This document shows positions 1-7,990 of a DNA stretch of 64,000 bases, one piece after another (position 1 is the stretch's first letter; every line of letters starts with the position of its first letter). The stretch lies in contig NZ_JAPFFT010000002.1 of assembly GCF_026241105.1 (NCBI RefSeq), forward strand, positions 1 through 64,000, in the 5' to 3' direction. Position numbers and translations under genes: made by a program. Origin of the DNA: Arthrobacter rhizophilus. GTDB taxonomy: Bacteria; Actinomycetota; Actinomycetes; Actinomycetales; Micrococcaceae. The notes below the pieces were generated by a model. It did not search any database. It had not been told where the DNA came from and was given only the letters and a program-made list of their open reading frames with translations.

Positions 1-835
1 CGTAGGTGTTCCCGGCCTTGGTGATCGGACCCTGGTGCCGGGACTGGCCCGAGGAGTTCTCGCTGGGCACCAGCCCGAGGTAGGAGCCGATGGACGAACC
101 GGTGAACCGGGTCCAGTCCCCGATCTCCACGGCCAGCCCGAACGCGGTCGTCATCTGGATGCCGCGCAGGCACATCAACGCCTCAATCACCGGGGAGTAG
201 CCGGACGCCGCGGCCGTGGCCGCGACCTGCTTATCGATGCGCGCAAGGTGCCCGGCGAGCAGCTCGGCCTGCTCGAGATCGGCCTGATAGGTGAACTGCA
301 GCGCCGGTTCCCCGAAGTGCTGGCGGTGCAGCCACAGGCTGTGTTCCTTCGTCCACCGGGTGTCCTTGGGGTAGCGGATGCCGTGGCGCAGCAGGACGGC
401 GTTCACGTGCTGGCGGGCGTGCGCGAGGTCGCTGGCCGTGCCCGAGCGCAGCCGGGACAGGTCCCGCAACGCTTCTTCCTCCACGTCCGGGATCCGCACC
501 TCGGTCACCGAGCCCACCGCGAGCATCTCGGCCAGCACCCGGGCATCCCGCCGATCGGTTTTAATGCGGTCCCCGGGAGCGCGCAGCAGTTTCGAGGACG
601 CCGCGACCACACAGTTGATGCCCGCTGCCCGCAGGTACCGGGCAAGGACGAACCCGGTAGGGCCGGACTCGTAGACGACCTTGACGCCCGGGCCGAACCG
701 GCGGACCCATTGCAGCACCATCGCAGGGTCAGCAGCCATGGTGTGGGTGTTGATCTCACCCGTGCCCGGGTTCAGCGCGTGGCCCACCACGTTGACCGCG
801 TGAACATCCAGACCAATGAAAGTATGCTCGAACAT
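1..835 (-). CDS. IS110-family transposase (DEDD recombinase), C-terminus beyond window
   Basis: The minus strand is open from ATG 835 to the window edge, 278 residues. The N-terminus starts MFEHTFIGLDVH, with the first acidic residue of the RuvC-like DEDD site in GLDVH. The glutamate follows in VYESGPTG and the two aspartates in KTDRRDAR, in the spacing of the DEDD_Tnp_IS110 domain. A linker leads to the Transposase_20 part (about residues 215-278) with LRGIQMTTAFGLAVEIGD and GLVPSENSSGQS, whose SG serine matches the catalytic serine of IS110 recombinases. The protein would catalyse excision and insertion, guided in this family by a structured non-coding RNA. The last 100 or so residues are missing because the window ends. 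There are no internal stops, so the copy may be active. Confidence 0.9.
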   Translation of the reverse strand, partial: MFEHTFIGLDVHAVNVVGHALNPGTGEINTHTMAADPAMVLQWVRRFGPGVKVVYESGPTGFVLARYLRAAGINCVVAASSKLLRAPGDRIKTDRRDARVLAEMLAVGSVTEVRIPDVEEEALRDLSRLRSGTASDLAHARQHVNAVLLRHGIRYPKDTRWTKEHSLWLHRQHFGEPALQFTYQADLEQAELLAGHLARIDKQVAATAAASGYSPVIEALMCLRGIQMTTAFGLAVEIGDWTRFTGSSIGSYLGLVPSENSSGQSRHQGPITKAGNTY

Positions 836-839
836 AGCC

Positions 840-1110
840 GGGACCTCCCAAACCTCACATGTGGCACTACCATTGCACTCCCCGGGGAGCCGTCAGGCCA
901 AGGGAGCCGTCAATGGCAACCCACGGCCCTGTGAAACAGAAGGCCCCGGCCCCCATACCCGCTTGCCCTCACGTTCCCCGTCCGGGATAGAGGACATCAC
1001 CGCCGGGGTTCCAGGCCCCCGCAGCGCCGCCCTCCTCGCGGGAGTCAACGCATCACACCAAGCCGGCGCTGCGGGACCGCCCCGGCGATAATGGCCCCGG
1101 CCCGGACGGG
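840..1110 (-). ncRNA. Candidate bridge RNA region of the IS110 element
   Basis: This stretch upstream of the transposase start has no convincing ORF but folds strongly. A perfect 12-bp stem pairs 1018-1029 (CCCGCAGCGCCG) with 1064-1075, and its 34-nt loop contains a smaller CTCC/GGAG hairpin. Further GC-rich repeats lie at 890-960. IS110-group elements are known to encode a bridge RNA in the non-coding end upstream of the recombinase, with internal loops that base-pair to target and donor DNA. That this RNA exists here is an inference from position and fold; its ends and guide loops are not defined. Confidence 0.45.
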
Positions 1111-1136
1111 CAGGATCTGCCTTCACTTCATATCCT

Positions 1137-2219
1137 CTAGCCCTTGCGGCTGCGCATCGCCACTACCTCTTCGGCCACCGCCAACAATTGACGGGCCGAT
1201 TCGTCCCAGTTGAATTCGGCCGCGCGTTCCACTGAACGGCGGGAGCGCGCTTGCCACAGCTCCTCGTCTTCAAGGGCCCTGACGGCCGCAGCAAATTCGG
1301 CGGGCGAATCCGGGTGCACATAGCTCACGGCATCCGCACCGACCTCGCGGAAGATGGGAATGTCGCTGGCGATCACGGGAGTGCCAAGTGCCATGGCCTC
1401 AACCAGGGGCAGCCCATAACCTTCCGCCTTGGATAGGCTGACCAGGGCAGTGGCGCGGATCAACAGGGAATCGTACTCGGCATCCGTGACGCCGTTGTGG
1501 AATTCGACCCGGGCACCCGGCGGCACCAGGGGCTCGAGCTCGGCACGGCGCTGGGGGGTGATCCTGCTCAGAAGATGCAGCGTGAATCCGGGCAAGTCAG
1601 ACATGCCCTGGATCATTGTCTCCACGTTTTTGTACGGCATGAACGAGCCCATGTAGAGCAGGGACTTCTCGGCGCCGCCCTCCGGATCGCGCGGCGTCTG
1701 GCCTGGTTGTGGTGCGTTGCCCACGATCCGCACAGGCCGGCGGGTCAAATTGAACTTCGCCATGAGCGACTCAGTGGTGTGGCTGATGGTGGCTACGACG
1801 TCCGCCCGATTAAGCAGCAGGCGCTGCGGCCAGTAGGCCTTGTGGTAGAGCCGCCACAGCAACCGGACGGGTGCCGGCAGGAAGCCCGGAGGGGCCGGGT
1901 GCTCATAGTAGATGAGGTCGTGCAGGGTCAGGACCAAGCCATACTTCCGGCCCAGGGTTCCCATGGTCTGCATAGGGCAAACCACCACGTCGGCGCCGAG
2001 CTTGTTCACTTCGCGCGCCACGAATAGTTCGCGCGGCGACAGCGGGCTGCTGATGAGCACGTAGCGGACGTCCGGAAGGAGCGCCAACTGGCGTTTGTCG
2101 CTGATCAGCATGGTGACATCCGCGATCTTGGACGTCGCCGCTATGAGGCTCGAACCGTAGCGGCTGATGCCGTCGTGATGGTCCGTGCGGGTGAAGCGGG
2201 CGTCGATGACGATTTTCAC
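1137..2219 (-). CDS. Glycosyltransferase family 4
   Basis: This 360-residue GT-B enzyme would transfer a sugar from an activated nucleotide donor to a cell-surface glycan or lipid acceptor in the cytoplasm. The N-terminal Rossmann half has MKIVIDARFTRTDHHDGISRYG, and the C-terminal half carries the donor-binding EGYGLPLVE (an E-x7-E motif) followed by GTPVIASD. There is no signal peptide or membrane segment. Its ATG overlaps the stop of the upstream hydrolase gene by four bases, so the two are probably co-translated. Donor and acceptor cannot be told from sequence. The 3' end abuts the IS110 element but the C-terminus looks complete. Confidence 0.85.
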   Translation of the reverse strand: MKIVIDARFTRTDHHDGISRYGSSLIAATSKIADVTMLISDKRQLALLPDVRYVLISSPLSPRELFVAREVNKLGADVVVCPMQTMGTLGRKYGLVLTLHDLIYYEHPAPPGFLPAPVRLLWRLYHKAYWPQRLLLNRADVVATISHTTESLMAKFNLTRRPVRIVGNAPQPGQTPRDPEGGAEKSLLYMGSFMPYKNVETMIQGMSDLPGFTLHLLSRITPQRRAELEPLVPPGARVEFHNGVTDAEYDSLLIRATALVSLSKAEGYGLPLVEAMALGTPVIASDIPIFREVGADAVSYVHPDSPAEFAAAVRALEDEELWQARSRRSVERAAEFNWDESARQLLAVAEEVVAMRSRKG

Positions 2220-3160
2220 GCGGGGTGTTCCTCCAGGAAGCTGCGGATGGCGGCGGCGGCCGGCGCCGGTGTCTCGTAATGGATCAAATGCCCGACGTCG
2301 GGAATCACTACCAGCGCGCCGTCGGGCAAGAGCTCCAGCAGTTTGTGCTGGTCCCGGAGCAGCGCGATCTCATCCTTTTCGCCGGCGACCAGCAACACCG
2401 GAAGGTCCAGTTGGCTGGCGACCTCGGCTACATGGCTGGACACGGAGGCCCGGAAGGACTCCAGAAGGCTGGCGCGGTCGGCGAAGGCGGAGAAGTACGC
2501 ATCGTGCTGCCCATGGACGAAGGCACGGAGTTCCTTGTCGCGGGTCTTGGCCATGGTGGCGCTCATGACGCGAACAATCAGGCGGCTGCGCAAGACGGCG
2601 AGTCCCAGCCTGCGCGGGAGCTTGGCAGAGACCTGGTAGTACATGACTGCCAGCTTGGTCATGAGGCCCTTTGGCCCCTCGAGCGCGGGGGCCGCGATGG
2701 GATTAACCAGGATCAGTGGACGGATCGCACCCGGGTTCGAGGCGGCGAAGTGGCTGGCGACGATGGATCCGAAGGAATGACCGAGCAAAACCGTGTCCGG
2801 CCCCAGACCCAGGGCCGCCATGAAGCCGGTGATGAATTTTCCATAGCGTTCCACCGTGTGGGGGTCTCCGGCAAAAGGTTCCGAATTGCCGAAGCCTGGA
2901 AGGTCCGGCATGATGATCCGCATCTCGGGCAAATGGTCTGCCACCCGGAGCAGGCCGTGGTGGTCGCCGCGGAAACCATGGATGACCAGGATGGTTCGTG
3001 TGGTCGCTGTCGCGGCGACCGGTTCGTAGCACCAATACGCGACGTTGCTGCCGTCAAGATCGATGTCCGAGGCGCTGGTCCGGGACGCCAGGGCCTTGCT
3101 GAAGAACTCCCGTGGGGAGGCTGGGGTGGGTTCGGGGGAGTGGGTGTCCACTTGTTCCAT
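2216..3160 (-). CDS. Alpha/beta hydrolase
   Basis: The protein is about 314 residues from ATG 3160; ATG 3181 is also possible but would overlap the upstream gene. It has the alpha/beta hydrolase fold with an oxyanion region LVIHGFRGDHHG, the nucleophile elbow GHSFG, an acidic residue in VAGEKDEI, and the catalytic histidine in DVGHLIHYE. No signal peptide is seen, so it is probably a cytoplasmic esterase or lipase-like enzyme of unknown substrate. It sits between an aldo/keto reductase and a glycosyltransferase, overlapping the latter by four bases. The start was placed at 3160 because an AGGA lies just upstream. Confidence 0.8.
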   Translation of the reverse strand: MEQVDTHSPEPTPASPREFFSKALASRTSASDIDLDGSNVAYWCYEPVAATATTRTILVIHGFRGDHHGLLRVADHLPEMRIIMPDLPGFGNSEPFAGDPHTVERYGKFITGFMAALGLGPDTVLLGHSFGSIVASHFAASNPGAIRPLILVNPIAAPALEGPKGLMTKLAVMYYQVSAKLPRRLGLAVLRSRLIVRVMSATMAKTRDKELRAFVHGQHDAYFSAFADRASLLESFRASVSSHVAEVASQLDLPVLLVAGEKDEIALLRDQHKLLELLPDGALVVIPDVGHLIHYETPAPAAAAIRSFLEEHPA

Positions 3161-3170
3161 TCGAGGGGTC

Positions 3171-4058
3171 CTAGTTGACATTGTCCGGGTGTGACCCGGT
3201 GCGGTGGTGGCGTTCGAGGGTGGCAAGGCCGTCCATGTCTTCGGTGTCAAGCTCGAAGGCGAAGACATTGAAGTTCTCCTGGATGCGTGCCGGGGTGCTC
3301 GCTTTGGGAATCACGATGTTCCCCAGCTGGAGGTGCCAGCGGATGATGATTTGTGCTGGCGTCTTGCCATACTTGTCCGCCAGCGCGCGCACGGCTGGAT
3401 CCTGGAGGACCTGTCCGCGCCCCAACGGGCTCCAGGCCTCGGTGCGGATACGCAATTGCTCGTGCAGGATCCGGAGCTTTGGCTGCTGCAGCCATGGGTG
3501 CAGTTCAATCTGGTTCACAGCGGGAACCACTTCGGCTTTCTGCATCAGCGATTCGAGGTGGGCCGGCTGGAAATTGGAAACTCCGATCGCGCGCACGCGG
3601 CCTTCACGGTACAGGGTCTCCATGGCCCGGTAGCTCTCCTGGAACAGGCCGCGGCCGGCGCAAGGCCAGTGGATCAGGTACAGATCGACGTAGTCCAGGC
3701 CGAGATTGGCCATGGAGTTATCGAAAGCCCGGAGAGTGGAGTCATAGCCGTGATCGTCGTTCCAGAGCTTCGTCGTGACAAAGACGTCTTCGCGCGAGAG
3801 CGAGTGCGTGCCCTCCCCGGAGCCTCCGGTGGTGCCTTCCACACCGGCCGGGGGTATCACGGCGCTGCCTATGCCGCGGCCTACCCCGGTCTCGTTGCCG
3901 TACATTGCGGCGGTGTCGAAGTGCCTGTAGCCGGCGCCTAGCGCGGTGGCGACCACAGAAGTGGCGTCCGCCGGTGGCACCTTATAGAGCCCGAACCCCA
4001 ACTGGTCAATCAAGACACCGTTGTTGAGACTGAGCCTAGGCGAGGGTTTCATAGCCAA
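3171..4058 (-). CDS. Aldo/keto reductase
   Basis: This 295-residue NADPH-dependent reductase has the AKR (alpha/beta)8 barrel. The catalytic tetrad is visible: Asp and Tyr in FDTAAMYGNE, Lys in VTTKLWND, and His in LIHWP. The nucleotide-binding end has IPKASTPARIQEN, in which the Lys-Ser pair recognises the 2'-phosphate of NADPH. It resembles the 2,5-diketo-D-gluconate reductase group, but substrate specificity in this family cannot be predicted. A short glycine- and serine-rich insertion (TTGGSGEGTHS) between the Tyr and Lys segments is slightly unusual. It heads a three-gene minus-strand cluster with the hydrolase and glycosyltransferase. Confidence 0.9.
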   Translation of the reverse strand: MAMKPSPRLSLNNGVLIDQLGFGLYKVPPADATSVVATALGAGYRHFDTAAMYGNETGVGRGIGSAVIPPAGVEGTTGGSGEGTHSLSREDVFVTTKLWNDDHGYDSTLRAFDNSMANLGLDYVDLYLIHWPCAGRGLFQESYRAMETLYREGRVRAIGVSNFQPAHLESLMQKAEVVPAVNQIELHPWLQQPKLRILHEQLRIRTEAWSPLGRGQVLQDPAVRALADKYGKTPAQIIIRWHLQLGNIVIPKASTPARIQENFNVFAFELDTEDMDGLATLERHHRTGSHPDNVN

Positions 4059-4106
4059 GACTCTACCTACCTCGATGCCGGGAATGATTCAGGACCAGCC
4101 AAATAT

Positions 4107-5069
4107 TCAGGACAGGCCCCCGAAGCTCACCAAGCGCTTTGCGGTGGCCTCATCCAGGATCAGATCCGTAGCCAGCCTAGCCGCCAATGCACCCCGCAGG
4201 CCGCTGATCTTGGATGCGCCCGAAACGACGCAGATGCGGCGCCGGACCTGCCTCAGTTGCTCGTGGCTTGGACCGGTGGAACGTTCGTTGAGGGTGATCC
4301 CGTCGGAAGAGCCGTCGGCACGGAAGAAGACGGTGGCAACGTCCCCCACGACGTCGGAGCTGGCCAGCAGATTCAAGTCGGATTCATCGAGGTAGCCGCC
4401 CGCGTAGACGTGGCTGGGATAGTCCGAATGGACCGACCCGACACCGAAGATCGCGATACTCATCCTCGCTTGGAGGTCGAGCACGCGTTGGACGCTGCGC
4501 TCATTCCACATGGCGGTCTTGGTGGAAGCGTGGTCGAAGAAGGCGGGCACGGGGAACTGTTCCACCCGCGCGCCATAGGCAATGCCGAAACGGCGCATGA
4601 TGTCACTCGCGTAGGTGATGCCGGTAGTCTGCATGTTCCCGGCGCCATTGAGCTGCACGATAGTGCTGCCGTGTGTGATCTTGCGGGTCAAGTGCCTGCT
4701 GACGGCGCTGATGGTCGCACCCCAGGCCACGCCGATAATGGCGTTGGAATCGACAAGTGGACCGATAGTGCGTGCTGCCTGCATCGCCACCCGGTCAAGG
4801 GTTTCCGCCTCGTTCAAGGTGTCCAGGACAGGGACCACGTGTACGTCGACGCCGTAGTGGCTGCGGATCATCCGTTCCAGTTCGGGGGCGGAGTCAAGTG
4901 GACTCCGGATTTGGATCTGCACCAGTCCCGACTCGCGGGCCGAGGACAACAACCGGGAAACCGTTGAACGCGAAGTCCTAAGTTCGCGGGCGATGGCGTC
5001 CATCGTGAGGTCCTGGAGGTAGTACATCTGCGCTGCCCGGAGGGCCTCTGAATGTCGTACGCGTGGCAT
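4107..5069 (-). CDS. SorC/DeoR-type sugar-binding transcriptional regulator
   Basis: The protein is about 320 residues from ATG 5069; GTG 5087 is an alternative that would lie inside a candidate operator. The N-terminus is an HTH domain (residues about 15-50; LTMDAIARELRTSRSTVSRLL). The rest is the SorC effector-binding domain, seen in IGVAWGATISAVSRHL and VVGDVATVFFRADG. SorC regulators bind a phosphorylated sugar or polyol and control the neighbouring catabolic operon. Here the gene is divergent from glpD-glpF-glpK, so glycerol 3-phosphate or a related triose is the natural guess for the effector. The effector assignment is inference from position only. Confidence 0.85.
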   Translation of the reverse strand: MPRVRHSEALRAAQMYYLQDLTMDAIARELRTSRSTVSRLLSSARESGLVQIQIRSPLDSAPELERMIRSHYGVDVHVVPVLDTLNEAETLDRVAMQAARTIGPLVDSNAIIGVAWGATISAVSRHLTRKITHGSTIVQLNGAGNMQTTGITYASDIMRRFGIAYGARVEQFPVPAFFDHASTKTAMWNERSVQRVLDLQARMSIAIFGVGSVHSDYPSHVYAGGYLDESDLNLLASSDVVGDVATVFFRADGSSDGITLNERSTGPSHEQLRQVRRRICVVSGASKISGLRGALAARLATDLILDEATAKRLVSFGGLS

Positions 5070-5082
5070 CTGGATTCCGTTC

Positions 5083-5142
5083 TGCACGTTTGTGCAAATA
5101 GCTTGATTTCATTTTCCACTCTTTCGAAGAATAGTTGTGCAA
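5083..5142. promoter_or_regulatory. Candidate operator pair between SorC regulator and glpD
   Basis: The divergent intergenic region carries the octamer TTGTGCAA twice in direct orientation, at 5090-5097 and 5135-5142. The first copy is part of an inverted repeat, TGCAC-N4-GTGCA at 5083-5096. The copies are 45 bp apart, close to four helical turns. The position between the regulator and the glycerol operon makes these plausible binding sites, but no experimental consensus was available to compare. Confidence 0.45.
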
Positions 5143-5193
5143 GGTGCGCCGTCAAGTGATGCAGCGCTCATACCAAAGCCCAAGGGAGCAGTT

Positions 5194-7008
5194 TTGGGAC
5201 ACACCAGCATTTCCGGTTCCGCAGCAGGATCACCACGTCGAACCTCCGCTTCGGCACTTCGCGAACGGCCGAAAGCCCAGGTGCTGATCATCGGAGGCGG
5301 GATCAACGGCGTCGGCACTTTCCGTGATCTGGCGCTGCAGGGAGTGGATGTCGCACTCGTGGAGCGCGGTGACTACTGCCAGGGCGCCAGCGGGGCTTCG
5401 TCCCACATGATCCACGGCGGTATCCGCTACCTCGAGAATGGGGAATTCCGCCTCGTGCAGGAATCCGTGGTCGAGCGCAACCGCCTCCTGAAGATCGCCC
5501 CGCACTACGTGAAGCCGTTGCAGACAACCATCCCCATCTTCAGCACCTTTTCCGGGATACTGTCCGCCCCCGCACGCTTCCTCACGCACAAGCAAGGCAA
5601 GCCGACGGAACGTGGCGCCTTCCTCATCAAGCTCGGACTGAGCATGTACGACTTCTTCTCCCGCGACGGCGGCAGCGTGCCGCGCCATCAGTTCCGCGGC
5701 AGGGGAAAGGCACTTGCGGAGTTGCCGCGGCTGCACCCCGGCATCAAATACGCAGCCACCTACTTTGACGCCTCCGTGCACAATCCAGAGCGCTTGACGC
5801 TCGATGTGCTCCAGGACGGCGAAAAGGCCGGCATCGGAAGTGACCTGCCCGGTGGCAGCGCACGCGCCAGCAACTACGTCTCCCTCGTCTCGATGGACTC
5901 TGCCTCGATGGACTCCGCCGCCGGCGCGGCCAGCGCCGTTTTGCTGCGCGATGAACTTACCGGCGAAGAATTCAGCTTCCAGGCCGACGTCATCGTCAAC
6001 ACCACCGGTGCCTGGGTGGACCTCACCAACAAGGCCATGGGGGCCGCGAGCCGTTTCATGGGCGGAACCAAAGGCTCCCACATTGTGCTGGATCACCCGG
6101 AACTGCTTGCGGCCTGTGGGGGCAGGGAGATCTTCTTTGAGCACACTGACGGACGGATCGTCCTGATCTATCCGCTGGGTGACCGCGTCCTGGTGGGCAC
6201 CACCGACGTCGACGCCGACATGGCCCAGGACGCCGTGTGCACCGAAGCCGAGATTGACTACTTCTTCGACCTGGTGGGGCACGTCTTCCCATCTATCACG
6301 GTGGACCGCAGCCACATCGTCTACAGCTTCGCCGGGGTCCGCCCGCTGCCGCGCCACGATGATACCCAACCGGGTTTCGTGTCACGCGATTACCGCATCG
6401 AACGGAGCGAGCGTCCGGCCTCCGGTGCCGCAGCCACCCAAGGCGGCAAGCCCGGCGTCGTCCTCTCATTGATCGGCGGAAAATGGACCACCTTCCGCGC
6501 CCTCGCCGAACACCTGAGTAACGATGTCCTCCGCGAGCTGGGCATGGAACGCAAGGTGTCGACGGCGAAGCTCGCCATCGGCGGCGGCTCCGGCTTCCCG
6601 GACAGCGAGGACGGCATCCAGGACTGGGTCAAGAAGCACATGGCTCCCGGCCTCGACGCCGATCGCGTCAGCGGCTTGCTGACCCGCTACGGTACCCGTG
6701 CCGAGGATGTCATCGCGTTCCTCAAGGCGGGCGAGGACCGGAAACTGCGTTCCACGAACGAACTCAGCGTCCGGGAGTTGGAATTCATGGCTGCCAACGA
6801 ACAGATCGGGCACCTCGTGGATGTCCTTATTCGCCGCACCTCGTTGGCCTTCCGCGGACTCGTGACAGGGGAGCTGCTCAACGAAATCGCCGCGGTCCTC
6901 TCCGGGCCGCTTGGCTGGGATTCGGCGCAGCATGACGCGGAAATCCAACGCGCACAGGAGGTGCTTCAACGTTTTCATGGGGTGACTGTTCACAGCCTCG
7001 TCGCATGA
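5194..7008 (+). CDS. glpD: Glycerol-3-phosphate dehydrogenase, FAD-dependent, aerobic
   Basis: GlpD oxidises sn-glycerol 3-phosphate to dihydroxyacetone phosphate at the inner face of the membrane and passes electrons to quinone. From TTG 5194 the protein has 604 residues. I chose this start because AAGGGAG sits five bases upstream; GTG 5137 is open but lacks such a site. The FAD-binding motif IIGGGINGVG lies near residue 33, followed by ERGDYCQGASGASSHMIHGG. The second nucleotide-contact region includes IYPLGDRVLVGTTDVDAD and GVRPLP. The C-terminal DAO_C domain follows residue 450. It is the first gene of a glp cluster with the glycerol facilitator and kinase. Confidence 0.95.
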   Translation: MGHTSISGSAAGSPRRTSASALRERPKAQVLIIGGGINGVGTFRDLALQGVDVALVERGDYCQGASGASSHMIHGGIRYLENGEFRLVQESVVERNRLLKIAPHYVKPLQTTIPIFSTFSGILSAPARFLTHKQGKPTERGAFLIKLGLSMYDFFSRDGGSVPRHQFRGRGKALAELPRLHPGIKYAATYFDASVHNPERLTLDVLQDGEKAGIGSDLPGGSARASNYVSLVSMDSASMDSAAGAASAVLLRDELTGEEFSFQADVIVNTTGAWVDLTNKAMGAASRFMGGTKGSHIVLDHPELLAACGGREIFFEHTDGRIVLIYPLGDRVLVGTTDVDADMAQDAVCTEAEIDYFFDLVGHVFPSITVDRSHIVYSFAGVRPLPRHDDTQPGFVSRDYRIERSERPASGAAATQGGKPGVVLSLIGGKWTTFRALAEHLSNDVLRELGMERKVSTAKLAIGGGSGFPDSEDGIQDWVKKHMAPGLDADRVSGLLTRYGTRAEDVIAFLKAGEDRKLRSTNELSVRELEFMAANEQIGHLVDVLIRRTSLAFRGLVTGELLNEIAAVLSGPLGWDSAQHDAEIQRAQEVLQRFHGVTVHSLVA

Positions 7009-7182
7009 ACGTAATGTACGTCACATCAGCTTGATTGTCCGGCCATGAAGCCGCGACACAAGGGTTGCGGTGCTCCGCTCCGCCAGGGATCACCGCAACC
7101 GGGACGGCGCTAACAGACGCCGGACCAACGGCCCCCAACAAATCTGCGGGGGCTGACAACAGAAGAAAATGAGGAGTCAAAG
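7009..7182 (+). promoter_or_regulatory. glpD-glpF spacer with two hairpins
   Basis: The 174-base spacer holds a perfect 10-bp stem, GGTTGCGGTG at 7063-7072 with 7091-7100, and a second stem GCCCCC at 7131-7136 with GGGGGC at 7148-7153, shortly before the glpF ribosome binding site (GAGGAG). There is no U-tract, so simple termination is not certain. The structures could be a weak terminator, an mRNA stabiliser or a leader of a separate glpF transcript. Confidence 0.35.
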
Positions 7183-7932
7183 ATGTCTCTCGGAATTGTT
7201 TTCCTTTCCGAAGTGTTCGGAACCGGAATGCTTACCCTGCTCGGTTGTGGCGTTGTGGCAAACGTCGCGCTGAAAGGCACAAAGGGTAACAACGGCGGGT
7301 TCCTGATGGTGAATTTTGGCTGGGGCATCGCTGTATTTGCTGGCGTATACGTGGCGGCTATGTCCGGCGCGCACCTGAACCCGGCCGTCACGCTTGGCCT
7401 CTTGGTTGACGGCAAGGCCGAGTTCGCCCCAGGGGTAGCCGTGAGCGCGGCGTCCACGTTCACCTACTTCGGCGGAGAACTGACCGGCGCCTTCCTCGGC
7501 GCCATCTTCGCGTGGCTCGCCCACAAGCAGCACTTCGACGCCGAGCCGCTGGCAGCAAGCAAACTCGCGGTGTTCTCCACGGGTCCGGCTATCCGCTCAT
7601 ACCCCTGGAACCTCGTAACAGAAATCATCGGCACTTTTGTGCTTGTCTTCGTGATCCTGACATTCGGCGGCACTCCGTCCGGCCTCGGACCGCTCGCAGT
7701 GGCCCTGCTCGTCGTAGGTATCGGCGCGTCCCTTGGCGGGCCCACGGGCTATGCCATCAACCCGGCCCGTGACCTCGGTCCGCGCATCGCCCACGCCATC
7801 CTGCCAATCAAGGGCAAGGGCTCCAGCGACTGGGCATACTCGTGGGTTCCCGTGGTCGGACCGCTCCTGGGCGGAACCATCGCGGGCCTGGTTGCCCACT
7901 CAGTGCCGATCATGGCGACCATCGCCAAGTAG
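7183..7932 (+). CDS. glpF: Glycerol uptake facilitator, MIP/aquaporin family
   Basis: The 249-residue membrane protein has six transmembrane helices and the two half-helices of the major intrinsic protein fold. Both NPA signatures are present: [12 protein letters not shown] near residue 70 and [13 protein letters not shown] near residue 190. The aspartate after the second NPAR is typical of glycerol-conducting aquaglyceroporins rather than water-only channels. It would admit glycerol by facilitated diffusion, after which the adjacent kinase traps it as glycerol 3-phosphate. GAGGAG precedes the ATG. The kinase gene follows 58 bases later. Confidence 0.95.
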   Translation: MSLGIVFLSEVFGTGMLTLLGCGVVANVALKGTKGNNGGFLMVNFGWGIAVFAGVYVAAMSGAHLNPAVTLGLLVDGKAEFAPGVAVSAASTFTYFGGELTGAFLGAIFAWLAHKQHFDAEPLAASKLAVFSTGPAIRSYPWNLVTEIIGTFVLVFVILTFGGTPSGLGPLAVALLVVGIGASLGGPTGYAINPARDLGPRIAHAILPIKGKGSSDWAYSWVPVVGPLLGGTIAGLVAHSVPIMATIAK

Positions 7933-7990
7933 TACTCCGCTCAACACCTATCCCGCATCCACACCCAAGCAATCAGACAAGGACGTCAAA

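Larger units (their letters stand above)
1..1136 (-). mobile_element. IS110-family insertion sequence, partial
   Basis: The element comprises a DEDD-type recombinase gene (835 down to the window edge) and about 300 bases of non-coding end upstream of it, reaching close to the stop of the glycosyltransferase gene at 1137. No terminal inverted repeat or target duplication is evident, as is usual for IS110 elements. The exact outer boundary cannot be fixed from one copy, and the other end lies outside the window. Confidence 0.75.

Noticed and set aside
35..934. 299-codon plus-strand frame at the left edge
   Set aside because: It is the shadow of the IS110 transposase on the opposite strand, which has clear DEDD motifs.
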